From Streptomyces fungicidicus (lineage in GTDB: Bacteria; Actinomycetota; Actinomycetes; Streptomycetales; Streptomycetaceae), in assembly GCF_003665435.1 (NCBI RefSeq), contig NZ_CP023408.1, forward strand, positions 806,001 to 870,000: a stretch of DNA of 64,000 nucleotides, in the 5' to 3' direction. Made by a program: the position numbers and the translations under genes. Positions 24,641-33,355 of this stretch are shown piece by piece (position 1 is the first letter of the stretch; each line of letters begins with the position of its first letter). The notes beneath the pieces were generated by a model. The model did no database searches. It was not told where the DNA came from and saw only the letters and a program-made list of their open reading frames with translations.

Positions 24641-26962
24641 TCACCTGCGCGACCCCGGCCGTACCCCTGCCCGCCTGCGGACCACGAGCGCGACGAACAA
24701 GAGCCCGGCGCCCACCAGCAGCGGCACTGACCAGCCCCCGACAACGCCGGACGGGTCCTCGGAGGACTGCGCGGCGTTCCGTCCCTTGTCGCTTCCGCTC
24801 CCGGAGCTGCCCTCTTCGTTGATCGAGTTGTCGCCGCCCATCCACGTCCGGGAGCCGTCCGCAGCGGGGCGGGCCACCTGAGTGGACCGCGCGGTGTCCT
24901 GCCGCATGCCCGCCCAGCGGCCGCGGAAGGCATCGGACGAGGCCACCTTCTGCAGCTGGAGCCGGGAGAGGTCGACGCCGCCGTAGATATAGGTCTGCGT
25001 GTAGACGTAGTTGCCCTTGCGGCTGCGCTCGGTGACCTTGAACTCGCCATGCTTGTACGAGCGTACGTAGGCGTCGAAGGTGTCGCGCGGCTTCCACCGG
25101 GTCCGCGTCTCCCAACGGCTCACATCACCTCGGTCGATGAGATCGCCGTACGTGGACGGGCCCTGGGTGTCGCGCTCGCGGTACCACTCCGCGGCGACCC
25201 TGGAGAGGTAGACGCGGCGCAGATCGGCGTACTGCGCTCCGTGGTTCACGGCCCGCTCGATGCCGGGCAGGATCAGGTCCCGGAACGTCTCCTCGTTGCG
25301 TTTCTCGGACCCGGGATCACTGCGGTCCTTGCACGAGGCGGCGCCTTCGCTGCCCTGCCCGGAGAGGTGCTGCGACTCCATCCTCACCTTCAGCGGGGCG
25401 TCGAGCACATACAGCTGGTCGCCCTGCTCATTGACGCGTGCCTGACCGGGCACGATCCACGTGCGGAACGACATGCACCTGCCGCCGATCCGGTTCCAGA
25501 ACTTCTTGCCCAGCCGGGTCTTCGGGTGGATCAGGGAGGCCGTCGTCTTCTTCAGCTGGAGGTCGGCCTGAAGCAGGACGCGGCCCACGTCGGTGCGGCC
25601 CAGGTCCGCGTCGACGATACGGTCCGGCTCGGTCGGGTTGAGGTTCACCCAGAACGTGGAGCGCGGCATCGACAGCCAGACGAAGAAGGCGTCCGAGCTC
25701 AACTTGGCCGCCTTCACCCCGGCCGCCGCATTCTTCTCGTTGGCGGGGCCGCCGGGGCCTGCGCTGAAGGCGTACTGCAGTCCCTGGCCGGAGTCGGACA
25801 GGTAGCGCAACTCCAGAGTGGTGAAGTCGATGCCGCCCGGCGCGGAGGCCGGGTCCGCCAGAGCCTTCGCCAGACCGCTGCCGCGCGGCGCGGACGCGTC
25901 CTCACGCTCGTCGCAGGGCTGTGAGCGCAGGGAACCGGAGCGGGTGAAGACCGCGGGGTTCGCCGCGGCGACGGAGGAACTGCCGTGCACCGAGGCGTTA
26001 TTGGCTGAGGTACCGGGGCACGGGGCGCCCGGGACCTTCAGGGTGTCCTTGGTCGCCTCCTGGTACTCCTTCTCGAGCCGCTGCTCCTCTCCGTACTTCT
26101 TCCTTGCCTTGGGGATGTCCTTGCTCAGCTGCAGCCGAGTCTCCTCGTTGCGCGGGGAGGCGATCTTCCTGTACTTCGCGTTGATCGCCCTCACCGCCCG
26201 TTCCCGGGCCTCGTCCGTGGTGTGCTTCTTCATCGCCACGGCGATCTTCTGGTTGCGCTCGGCGACTTCGGCGTCGGTGAGGTCGTAGTCGTAGGAGTAG
26301 AAGCGGCGTGCCCCGCCGTCGACGAGTTCGCGGCACCGTGTGCAGAAGGCCCGTTCCGAGGCCCAGGTGAGCTCGTCGAAGGAGGCGCCCTCGTAGTCCG
26401 GGTCGGCGTTCAGGCGTTCCAGGGCGCGCAGGACGAGGGTCTCGGAGTGGCTGCCGGGGTCGGTGGTCTCGTCGGAACTCCGGCGCTTGGGAAAGCTCAT
26501 ACCGCCCACCATCAGCAGGTGGTCGAGGCCCGCGTCGCGCACGCGCTGGTACGCGCCTTCGGGCAGGTAGTCGCGGAACTCGAAGAGGTCGACCTTCCGG
26601 TAGACGACGAGCGGCCCGCTGCCCCGGGGCGGGTTGCCGACGACCGCGTCCAGTTGCTCCTCGCTCAAACCGGTCGGGTCGATTAGGGCGAAGGCCACAT
26701 TGGACCACTCGCTGAACGCCTTGCCCGGCTGCCCCTTCTCCATGGCGAGCCGGATCATCAGAAGCTCTTTCATGAGCTTGTCGTCGTAGTACGGCAGTTT
26801 CCCGTTGTCCGGTACGCCGGCCGGCAGAGCAGGAGCCGAGGCGGGTGCGGCGGCGGAAGGCGACGCGAAGGCCGCACTGCCCGCGAGCGGGAGAGTGAGG
26901 GCGAAGGCGACGGTGATGGAGCCGACGGTTCTCGTCAGGCGGTGCCGAGTGCGGTGAGTCAC
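24641..26962 (-). CDS. Exported, membrane-anchored protein with deaminase-like motif
   Basis: This 773-residue product has an N-terminal signal peptide (about residues 8-34) and a C-terminal single helix (VPLLVGAGLLFVALVV) followed by arginines, so it is exported and anchored. Residues 170-212 contain HSE (His 172, Glu 174) and, 33 residues on, SERAFCTRC (Cys 207, 210). This spacing fits the H-x-E / C-x2-C zinc site of the cytidine-deaminase fold, especially secreted deaminase toxins. A Lys/Glu-rich coiled region follows (about 230-310). The rest (FTTLELRYLSDS, STFWVNLNPTEPDRI) resembles a recurrent streptomycete secreted domain of unknown function. The GTG start is supported by GGGGGA upstream. 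The function is not established. Confidence 0.7.
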   Translation of the reverse strand: MTHRTRHRLTRTVGSITVAFALTLPLAGSAAFASPSAAAPASAPALPAGVPDNGKLPYYDDKLMKELLMIRLAMEKGQPGKAFSEWSNVAFALIDPTGLSEEQLDAVVGNPPRGSGPLVVYRKVDLFEFRDYLPEGAYQRVRDAGLDHLLMVGGMSFPKRRSSDETTDPGSHSETLVLRALERLNADPDYEGASFDELTWASERAFCTRCRELVDGGARRFYSYDYDLTDAEVAERNQKIAVAMKKHTTDEARERAVRAINAKYRKIASPRNEETRLQLSKDIPKARKKYGEEQRLEKEYQEATKDTLKVPGAPCPGTSANNASVHGSSSVAAANPAVFTRSGSLRSQPCDEREDASAPRGSGLAKALADPASAPGGIDFTTLELRYLSDSGQGLQYAFSAGPGGPANEKNAAAGVKAAKLSSDAFFVWLSMPRSTFWVNLNPTEPDRIVDADLGRTDVGRVLLQADLQLKKTTASLIHPKTRLGKKFWNRIGGRCMSFRTWIVPGQARVNEQGDQLYVLDAPLKVRMESQHLSGQGSEGAASCKDRSDPGSEKRNEETFRDLILPGIERAVNHGAQYADLRRVYLSRVAAEWYRERDTQGPSTYGDLIDRGDVSRWETRTRWKPRDTFDAYVRSYKHGEFKVTERSRKGNYVYTQTYIYGGVDLSRLQLQKVASSDAFRGRWAGMRQDTARSTQVARPAADGSRTWMGGDNSINEEGSSGSGSDKGRNAAQSSEDPSGVVGGWSVPLLVGAGLLFVALVVRRRAGVRPGSRR

Positions 26963-27181
26963 GGTGACACATCCCCCGTATGCGCGGTGAGTCGCGATGA
27001 AGGTGTCCGTTCCGGTGAAGCGCTCAATGGCTCTTGGCGATACGGAGGGTGACGTGTCGTAAGGGGCCTGCGGTTCCGGCTCGAGGTGGCGCATGGGAGT
27101 GGACTCCACCAATGTCCGGAGGATTCCGGCCACAGCTCGACGCCGATGCCTGCCGCAGCCGGCCCGCGCCGGCAAGACGGA

Positions 27182-27751
27182 TCAGACCGAGGCGAGGAAC
27201 GCGCGCACCCGCTCCAGGAGCAGTCGGGACGCCTCCGGGTCGTACGCGTCGAGCGAGGAGTCGGCGAAGAGATGCTGGTCGCCGGGATACACGAACAGCT
27301 CGGCGGCCCCCGTGGAGCCGACGAGCTCGCGCGCGGCCGGCAGGTCCTCGTCGAAGAACTCGTCGCCTTCCTTGCCGTGGATCTGAACAGGCACCCCGAC
27401 CGGCCACGCCTCCCCGTATTCCGAGACCGGGAGGCAGGAGTCCATGAGCAGTGCCCCGCGGGCCCCGGGCCGGGTCTGCGCGAGCCGCTGGGCGATCGTC
27501 ACACCGAAGGAGAAACCGGCGTAGACCAGCCCGGGGGCGTGACCGTCGGCCGCGGCGGCGCCGCGTTCCCGGAGCGCGTCAAGACCCTTGTCACGCGCGA
27601 AGCCGAATCCTTCCTCGATGCTGGCGAACGTGCGGCCGTCGAACAGATCGGGCGTGTGCACGGTGTGCCCCGCTTGTCGCAGGTCGTCGGCGAAGGCCCG
27701 CACGCCGTCGGTCAGACCCTGGATGTGGTGGTAGAGCAGCACTTCGGCCAT
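27182..27751 (-). CDS. Dienelactone hydrolase family protein
   Basis: This 189-residue alpha/beta hydrolase of the dienelactone hydrolase family has an N-terminal LLYHHIQGLTDGV, a nucleophile elbow AGFSFGV and a late acid/base pair (GKEGDEFF; PGDQHLF). Classical DLH enzymes use a cysteine nucleophile; here the elbow carries serine. The ATG at 27751 is placed by homology-like start and a GAGGGA upstream. It is divergent from an ArsR regulator 66 bases away, which probably controls it. Confidence 0.85.
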   Translation of the reverse strand: MAEVLLYHHIQGLTDGVRAFADDLRQAGHTVHTPDLFDGRTFASIEEGFGFARDKGLDALRERGAAAADGHAPGLVYAGFSFGVTIAQRLAQTRPGARGALLMDSCLPVSEYGEAWPVGVPVQIHGKEGDEFFDEDLPAARELVGSTGAAELFVYPGDQHLFADSSLDAYDPEASRLLLERVRAFLASV

Positions 27752-27773
27752 GTCAGCGGATCCCTCGCCCAAT

Positions 27774-27809
27774 GTTCGGTTCTTTTGGAACGTTCGGCGA
27801 CGCTAGACT
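27774..27809 (+). promoter_or_regulatory. Repeat-containing divergent control region with leaderless -10
   Basis: GTTCGG occurs at 27774-27779 and 27792-27797, flanking a GTTC/GAAC inverted repeat (27779-27782 with 27788-27791). TAGACT at 27804-27809 is a reasonable -10 and ends eight bases before the GTG of the ArsR gene. Transcription could therefore begin at or very near the start codon. The repeats are plausible ArsR contacts. This is inference from position. Confidence 0.4.
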
Positions 27810-27817
27810 GTTCTGTC

Positions 27818-28381
27818 GTGGCTGACAACCCCCCGGACTACGAGCTGGCCGAGCGGATGGCGCTGACCGAGCCGGCCCAAGTGCAGGCCATTGGCCACCC
27901 GCTCCGCACGACGATCCTGCAGCTCCTCCACGAGCGGGCCGCGACCGTCACCGAGCTCGCGACCGCGGTCGAGCGCCCGAAGAGCACGGTTGCGCACCAC
28001 GTGGACGTGCTCACCCGCAACGGCCTGCTCCAGGTGGTGCGCACGCGGAGGGTACGAGCGATCGAGGAGCGCTTCTACGGGCGCACCGCGCGCATGTTCA
28101 CCGTGGCAGTCGAGCCCTCACCCGCCGGCGAAGTGATGCCGGGCGATTTCAACGACTTCGAGGTGGCCGCACGCGAGTCCTCGAAGGCGTTCGAGCAGGG
28201 AAAGCTCTGGGGCTTCCTCCGCCATGCGCGCATCTCGGAGGACCAGGCCTCCCAGTTCTGGGACCGGATGGCCGAACTGGTCGAGGAGTTCGACCGGATG
28301 CCGAGGTCCGGCGAAACCATGTACGGCTTCGCGCTGGGCGTCTATCCCACCGACCATCCGACCCTGCCGGCAGCGGAGTGA
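27818..28381 (+). CDS. ArsR-like winged-helix regulator
   Basis: This 187-residue regulator has an N-terminal winged helix (QVQAIGHPLRTTILQLLHER, then TVTELATAVERPKSTVAHHV and VLTRNGLLQVV). No metal-binding cysteines of the ArsR/SmtB type are visible, so it probably senses an organic ligand or protein state. The longer C-terminus (EQGKLWGFLRHARISEDQ) is a dimer or ligand domain. There is no ribosome site before the GTG, and a -10-like TAGACT lies eight bases upstream, which suggests a leaderless mRNA. It is divergent from the dienelactone hydrolase. Confidence 0.82.
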   Translation: MADNPPDYELAERMALTEPAQVQAIGHPLRTTILQLLHERAATVTELATAVERPKSTVAHHVDVLTRNGLLQVVRTRRVRAIEERFYGRTARMFTVAVEPSPAGEVMPGDFNDFEVAARESSKAFEQGKLWGFLRHARISEDQASQFWDRMAELVEEFDRMPRSGETMYGFALGVYPTDHPTLPAAE

Positions 28382-28396
28382 CGCCCCTGCGCGCGG

Positions 28397-28412
28397 GTCC
28401 CGTGCACGGGAC
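28397..28412. terminator. 16-base palindrome between convergent regulators
   Basis: GTCCCGTGCACGGGAC is a perfect palindrome 15 bases after the ArsR stop and 59 bases from the opposing TetR stop. As RNA it gives a six-pair stem with a TGCA loop. A weak bidirectional terminator is the simplest reading. Confidence 0.4.
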
Positions 28413-28471
28413 AGCCTTCCAGCGCCCCAACCGGTCAAGTGGCCCCTGCGGACGCGCATGCTCGGCAGGCC

Positions 28472-29071
28472 TCAGGGGCTCGGCGCGGTCAGGTACCGCT
28501 GGATCGTCGGTGCCAGCCACACCACGATCTCCGACCGCGCCAGCTCCACCGCCGGCGGCATCCGCAGCACGTACCGGGTGAGCGCCAGTCCCAGCAGTTG
28601 CGACGCCAGGAGCGCCGCACGTGTCGGGACCTGCTCGGGGTCGGGGCACACCTGCCGGGTGACCGGCAGCAACTGGTCCCGCAGGAGGCCCTGCATGCGC
28701 TCCGCCCCTGCCTGGTTCGTCACGCCGACCCGCAGCAGGGCGGTGAGGACCTCGTTGTTCTCCCACATGTCGAGGAAGTGCTCGACGAGGATCCGTCCCG
28801 CGTCCTGCCGGGAGTGCGCCCCGCTCAGGTTCGGCAGCCGCAGGTCGATGGCGACGGCCGCGGCGAAGAGGCCCTCCTTGTTGCGGTAGTACCGCATCAC
28901 CATCGACGGATCGATGTTCGCGTCCCTGGCGATGGCGCGGATGGTGGCTCGCTCGTAGCCGTCGGCCGCGAAGCGCTCGCGGGCCGCCGCGAGGATCGCG
29001 CCGCGAGTGGCGTCGGAGCGGCGGGGGCTGCCGGAGCCGGAAACCGTGGAGGTGCTGTCGCCGCTGGTCAT
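28472..29071 (-). CDS. TetR family regulator of the flavin monooxygenase
   Basis: This 199-residue TetR protein has DNA-binding segments TRGAILAAARERFAADGYER and TIRAIARDANIDPSMVMRYY, followed by NKEGLFAAAV. The C-terminal domain matches the actinobacterial TetR_C type (LLGLALTRYVLRMPP). The ATG at 29071 has no clear ribosome site. Its start is separated from the divergent monooxygenase by 182 bases that are almost entirely made of 14-bp YCAAC-N4-GTTGG-like units. The first unit begins two bases upstream of the start codon, so strong cooperative autoregulation is likely. Confidence 0.87.
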   Translation of the reverse strand: MTSGDSTSTVSGSGSPRRSDATRGAILAAARERFAADGYERATIRAIARDANIDPSMVMRYYRNKEGLFAAAVAIDLRLPNLSGAHSRQDAGRILVEHFLDMWENNEVLTALLRVGVTNQAGAERMQGLLRDQLLPVTRQVCPDPEQVPTRAALLASQLLGLALTRYVLRMPPAVELARSEIVVWLAPTIQRYLTAPSP

Positions 29072-29072
29072 G

Positions 29073-29238
29073 CCAACAAACGTAGGCCAACGGACGTAGG
29101 TCAACAAGTGTTCACCCACACTTGTTTGCCAACAGCTGTTGACACGCTCTCGAGGCCTCCCTAACGTTGCCAACGAGCGTTGGTCAACACACGTTGGCCT
29201 ACGCGCGTTGGCAAAAGGCGTTGGCAAGTAAGCGTTGG
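29073..29238. promoter_or_regulatory. Ladder of about ten 14-bp operator-like palindromes
   Basis: Five units abut without spacers: 29073-29086, 29087-29100, 29101-29114, 29115-29128 and 29129-29142. A second block starts with CCAACGAGCGTTGG at 29170-29183. It continues at 29184-29197 (TCAACACACGTTGG), 29198-29211 (CCTACGCGCGTTGG), 29212-29224 (13 bases, degenerate left arm) and 29225-29238. A degenerate unit may sit at 29156-29169. The consensus is YCAAC-N4-GTTGG. Best units are 29129-29142 and 29170-29183. The 14-base phase matches one TetR footprint each, and the ladder fills the gap between the TetR and monooxygenase starts. Confidence 0.8.
29139..29167 (+). promoter_or_regulatory. Promoter of the flavin monooxygenase inside the operator ladder
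   Basis: TTGACA at 29139-29144 and TAACGT at 29162-29167 are separated by 17 bases, an ideal housekeeping-type spacing with a perfect -35. The -35 overlaps the end of operator unit five and the -10 lies just before the second block. A bound repressor would cover both elements and the start region. Confidence 0.6.
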
Positions 29239-29253
29239 CAACAGGAGGCCACC

Positions 29254-30702
29254 ATGAACGGCACCGCCACCCACCGCACCGTGATCGTCGTCGGCTCCGG
29301 CCCCACCGGCCTCCTCCTCGCCGGTGACCTCGCCACAACCGGCGTCAGCGTGGCCCTCGTCGAGAAGCGGCCGCGCAAGATCAGCAACCTCTCCCGAGCC
29401 TTCGGGGTGCACGCCCGCACCCTTGAGCAGCTCGACGCCCGCGGCCTCGCCGGCGAACTCCTCGCCACCGGCGACACCATCACCGGCCTGCGGCTCTTCC
29501 GCCGCCTCTCCCTCGATCTGAGCACGCTGCCCTCGCGCTTCCCGTTCCTGCTCATCACCCCGCAGTACGAGGTCGAGCGGCTCCTGGAGCGGCGGGCCCG
29601 GGAGGCCGGGGTCGAGTTCGCGTACGAGAGCGAGGTCGTGGGGCTGCGGCAGGACGACGAGGGGGTCGACCTCGACGTGCGCGGCGCGAACGGGGCGGTC
29701 GTCACCCGCCGGGCGGCCTACGTCGTCGGCGCAGACGGTCACCGGAGCGCCGTGCGGGAGGCGATCGGCCTGGACTTCCCCGGTGTCTCCGTCATCAAGT
29801 CGCTGATCCTGGCCGACGTCCGGCTGGCCGAGAAGCCCGAGGGCGTCCTCACCGTCAACGGCCGCGGCGACGCCTTCGCGATGATCGCCTCCTTCGGCGA
29901 CGGCTGGTACCGGGTCATGGGCTGGAACCGCCGCAACGAGGTCTCCGACGACGCCCCGCTCGACCTCGACGAGGTCAAGGAGATCACCCGCCGTGCCCTG
30001 GGCACCGACTACGGCATGCACGACGCCCGCTGGCTGTCCCGTTTCCACAGCGACGAGCGCCAGGCACCCCACTACCGGGTCGGGCGGGTCTTCCTCGCCG
30101 GGGACGCCGCGCACATCCACTCCCCGGCCGGAGGGCAGGGCATGAACACCGGCCTCCAGGACGCCGCCAACCTGAGCTGGAAGCTCGCCGCGGCCGTCCA
30201 GGGCCGGGCGCCCCAAGGGCTCCTCGACAGCTACGAGGCCGAGCGCCACCCGGTCGGCAGGGCGGTGCTGCGCAGCAGCGGCGGACTGGTCCGGCTTGCC
30301 CGCGCACGGAATCCGCTGCTGCGTGCCGCCCGCGCCCTCGTCTCCGCGTTCGCCGACATGGCCCCGCCCGTCCGGCGCAAGGCCCTGGGCCAGATCAGCG
30401 GGATCGGCTACTCCTACCCCGCTCCCCGCGGCGCCCACCGCCTCACCGGTACCCGCGTCCCCGACGTCGCCCTTGAGGGCGGCCGGCTGTACGAGGCACT
30501 GCGCGGCGGCCGCTTCGTGCTGATCACGCCCGGGACGTACGAAGGCCCCGGTGTCCGTGAGGGGTGGCTGTCCGTGAAGCGCTGGGCGGGCGACCGCCGG
30601 ACGACCGTCCTGGTGCGACCCGACGGATACGTCGCCTGGGCGGCGGAGAGCGCGGAGACGGCGCGGATCGAGGAGGCGGTGGCCCGGTGGTCTCTGGGCT
30701 AG
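29254..30702 (+). CDS. FAD-dependent monooxygenase (PheA/TfdB, Rox-like group)
   Basis: This 482-residue class A flavin monooxygenase has N-terminal VVGSGPTGLLLAGDLA for the FAD ADP moiety, a YVVGADGHRSAVRE DG motif and GDAAHIHSPAGGQGMNTGLQ near residue 290. A C-terminal thioredoxin-like domain (RFVLITPGTYEG and on) completes it. This layout is shared with drug-modifying and polyketide-tailoring hydroxylases. AGGAGG at 29243-29248 sits five bases before the ATG. Expression is probably controlled by the divergent TetR through the long operator ladder. The substrate is unknown. Confidence 0.9.
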   Translation: MNGTATHRTVIVVGSGPTGLLLAGDLATTGVSVALVEKRPRKISNLSRAFGVHARTLEQLDARGLAGELLATGDTITGLRLFRRLSLDLSTLPSRFPFLLITPQYEVERLLERRAREAGVEFAYESEVVGLRQDDEGVDLDVRGANGAVVTRRAAYVVGADGHRSAVREAIGLDFPGVSVIKSLILADVRLAEKPEGVLTVNGRGDAFAMIASFGDGWYRVMGWNRRNEVSDDAPLDLDEVKEITRRALGTDYGMHDARWLSRFHSDERQAPHYRVGRVFLAGDAAHIHSPAGGQGMNTGLQDAANLSWKLAAAVQGRAPQGLLDSYEAERHPVGRAVLRSSGGLVRLARARNPLLRAARALVSAFADMAPPVRRKALGQISGIGYSYPAPRGAHRLTGTRVPDVALEGGRLYEALRGGRFVLITPGTYEGPGVREGWLSVKRWAGDRRTTVLVRPDGYVAWAAESAETARIEEAVARWSLG

Positions 30703-30965
30703 GCAGTTCCGTTGTCACCACGTGCCGGAGCCGCAGGGCAACTGGAGAGGCATCCACAACCGGCTCGCTGGCAGCAGGTGCCGGCGCTTGCCTCCTGGGC
30801 TGCGAACAGTGCGGCCCGGACCGAATGGCCGGACGGGTGATAACAGGCGGTATGGCACCGGATGGTGCGAGTGCCTCCCCCCAGAACCGGGGCCGAGTGC
30901 GGATCCCGGCAAGAGGACGCTCTCGGGCAGGCACGGGCGGCGTTGCCGCCGCCGGTGCCCAGGCG

Positions 30966-32999
30966 TCATCCCGCTGCCGCGCGCTCCTTGGACGGTGTCC
31001 GGCGTGTTGTCGGGGTGTCCAGGTGGACGACCACGGTGGTGTAGAAGCGGTGCACGGCGTCGTCAACGCTGCGGATGAAGCCGGTCTCGGCGTTGCCGCG
31101 GCCGCTCCCCATGCTCTTGAGCAGGGACAGGAGGAACCCGGTGATCCTGGCGTTGTCCTTGGGCAGCAGGTCCGCCGGTTCGGGTCGCAACCGCTCCAGC
31201 GTCCCGCGCGGACCTCCGCTTTCGCCGTCGACGAGGGTCTCGATGTGCAGGTCCGCCGGTGCCTCGGCCAGGAGCCGGACGAGCCGCTTTGCCCGGCTCA
31301 GCGGGTAGCCCTGCTCGGGGGCGGGGACGGCGATGCCGGTGCGCAGTTTGCCCGTGCGCAGGTCGGCGCCGACGGTCAGGACGCCGGGGGTGCCGTCGAT
31401 GCGCAGCTCCGCCTGAAGCCGCCCGTCGAGGCAGAGCTGATCGGCCAGGCGGGCCCGGCGCTCCTTGGGGTCCGTTCCGCGCTTGGCGCGCTGGACGGGC
31501 AGCACCTTCTGTCCGAGTTCGCCGCCCAGCCTGAGGCAGACCTGGCGGATGAGCCGTTCCCAGTTCTCGACCACCTCCAGCGCCCGGGCGTCGCCCTGAC
31601 AGAGGGTTTCGTCGTCGATGCCGTTGCGGACGGGGACCCAGGCGGGGCCCATGTTCTGGAAGCCGTGGCAGCCGGAGTTCTCGTGCTGCAGGTAGTGCAG
31701 CAGTTCCTGCAGGAGCCAGGCGTGCGCGGCGTTGCCCACTCCCTCATGCCTGATCAGCAGCTGTGCCTGGTGGGCGACTTCGGCCCAGGACAGGTGCCAG
31801 AGGGCCACCTTGTGCTTCCGCCGCTTGTCGATCTTGACGTCGACGAGCGGGCTGCCCTCCAGCGCGACGTCGTTCGTCAGCGTGATCACGGCCTCGTAGC
31901 CGCGGCGCGCGGCGATGTCCATGTACGCCTGCACCTGGTCGGCCTTGAGTACGTTGCCGTTGGTCTTCGTCTCGACCAGCGCGGTCCACAACTTGCCGGC
32001 CCGCTCCACGCGAATCACCCCGTCCGGGCGACGCGGAGTGTCACCGTGAGGCAGGGAGACCTCGGTGAACGTCTCCATACGACCCGCCGGAGCCCCGAAC
32101 CCCGCGGTGAGCCTCCTGCTGAACTCCGGCACCTGCGCCATCACCGACAGCAACACCGAGGTGGCACGCATCTCGCGATCCCGGTCGCTTTTGAGCGCCG
32201 ACACCGGGAAAAGCCTGGCCTGCCGCCAGGAGTCGTTCTCCGCCAAGGTCTTCTTGACCGTCCTGGGAAGGGTGACCTTCTTCTTGGCGGTGCGAGGACG
32301 GGTGGCCGGCTTCCTCGGCTCGCCGGCCTCCGCCTCAGGCCGGCGAGGAGCAGGGACGGCCTCCAGCGGCACCTGCCCGGTCGGCTCCCCGGCCGGCGCG
32401 CGATCCGCCGCATCCGCCTGCTCGTCGGCCGCGTCCCCGTCGAGCGCGGCTTCCGCCTCCGTGGCCGCGTCGTCCTCGATGTCGACCCCGAAGTCCGTCG
32501 CCAACCCCGCGAGACCGGTCTCGTAGCCCTGCCCGACGGCTCGGAACTTCCATCCCTCACCCCGCCGGTAGAGCTCGCCGAAGATGACCGCCGTCACCGA
32601 GCCGGCGTCGTCGACGGCGAACCGCAGGAGGCTCTCGCCGGCCGCGTCGGCCAGCGTGATCCTCACGTCCTCCAGTTCACCGAAACGAGCTTCGCCGTAC
32701 CTGCTCGCGGCGACGACGATCCGGTCGATCCCGGCCGGCACCGCGGTGAGGTCGAAGCTGATCCGGTCCTCACTGCCGTCCGCCGTCGGCGTCTTCCCCA
32801 GAAGCTGCACGCTTCCGTCAGCGGCCACCGGATGGTTGTAGAAGTAGAAGTCGCCGTCGCTGCGCACCTTGCCGTTCGCGTCCAGCAGTAGGACCGACAC
32901 ATCCGCGTCGCCCTCGCCGGTAGGGCTGACCCAGCCCAGACTGACGATCACCGAACCGATGTCGTCGCTCAGGTCCGCCAGGGCTACATTCGAACCCAT
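30966..32999 (-). CDS. TerD domain protein fused to a PD-(D/E)xK nuclease-like domain
   Basis: This 677-residue protein has an N-terminal TerD domain (about 1-172) including GWVSPTGEGDADVSVLLLDA, DGDFYFYN and FGELYRRGEGWKFRAVGQGY, the acidic calcium-binding type. A 60-residue Ala/Glu/Pro/Lys-rich linker follows. The C-terminal two thirds contains PDGVI (Pro 325-Asp 326) and, 17 residues on, VETK (Glu 343, Lys 345), the core of a PD-(D/E)xK nuclease fold, then QVQAYMDIAARRGYEAVITLT. TerD proteins belong to stress and defence-linked Ter systems. The fusion suggests DNA cleavage or binding during stress, which is inference. ATG 32999 has GGAA upstream. Confidence 0.75.
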   Translation of the reverse strand: MGSNVALADLSDDIGSVIVSLGWVSPTGEGDADVSVLLLDANGKVRSDGDFYFYNHPVAADGSVQLLGKTPTADGSEDRISFDLTAVPAGIDRIVVAASRYGEARFGELEDVRITLADAAGESLLRFAVDDAGSVTAVIFGELYRRGEGWKFRAVGQGYETGLAGLATDFGVDIEDDAATEAEAALDGDAADEQADAADRAPAGEPTGQVPLEAVPAPRRPEAEAGEPRKPATRPRTAKKKVTLPRTVKKTLAENDSWRQARLFPVSALKSDRDREMRATSVLLSVMAQVPEFSRRLTAGFGAPAGRMETFTEVSLPHGDTPRRPDGVIRVERAGKLWTALVETKTNGNVLKADQVQAYMDIAARRGYEAVITLTNDVALEGSPLVDVKIDKRRKHKVALWHLSWAEVAHQAQLLIRHEGVGNAAHAWLLQELLHYLQHENSGCHGFQNMGPAWVPVRNGIDDETLCQGDARALEVVENWERLIRQVCLRLGGELGQKVLPVQRAKRGTDPKERRARLADQLCLDGRLQAELRIDGTPGVLTVGADLRTGKLRTGIAVPAPEQGYPLSRAKRLVRLLAEAPADLHIETLVDGESGGPRGTLERLRPEPADLLPKDNARITGFLLSLLKSMGSGRGNAETGFIRSVDDAVHRFYTTVVVHLDTPTTRRTPSKERAAAG

Positions 33000-33355
33000 G
33001 ATCATTTCCTGCACAAAGCCCCCCAACGGCGCACCCTGGGCATGCGGGAGAACCCGCCCCATCTGTCTCATGCGCGACACAAGATGACGAGTCGCGCGGA
33101 GAAGACTGTAATACGCACCGAGCTCGCTCGTGGAGGTTCTGTGAAGCGGATACGTAACAGCGGTGTCCCGGCGGCACGTCACGGCGCAGTCCGGACGGCT
33201 CAGGTCTTCCGTTCTCCACCGTGGCCCCGGCGGTCCTCGGGTGCTCGTCGTCTTCCGTCGGCTGGGTCGAGTCCGCTGCTGGAGCGCGTGGGCAAGACGC
33301 GCCAGACGTCGACAGAGCGCCGATTCGGGCGCGGCGCGTGCCGTGCCGGCCGGGA
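33000..33355. other. Intergenic region upstream of the TerD fusion
   Basis: These 356 bases lie between the HU-like gene's stop and the TerD gene's start, both on the minus strand. The reading frame of the TerD gene stays open through it, but codon bias and composition look non-coding, and a clear GGAA site supports the downstream start. I see no terminator, RNA gene or repeat. A promoter for the TerD gene presumably lies here. Confidence 0.4.

Noticed and set aside
24604-24650. CACCT tandem repeats as a minisatellite of interest
   Set aside because: Only about four copies, adjoining a terminator hairpin; too short to suggest function.
29073-29238. CRISPR array or replication iterons
   Set aside because: Units are 14 bases, palindromic, abutting and without unique spacers, and they sit between a TetR gene and its divergent target. 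Operators explain them better.
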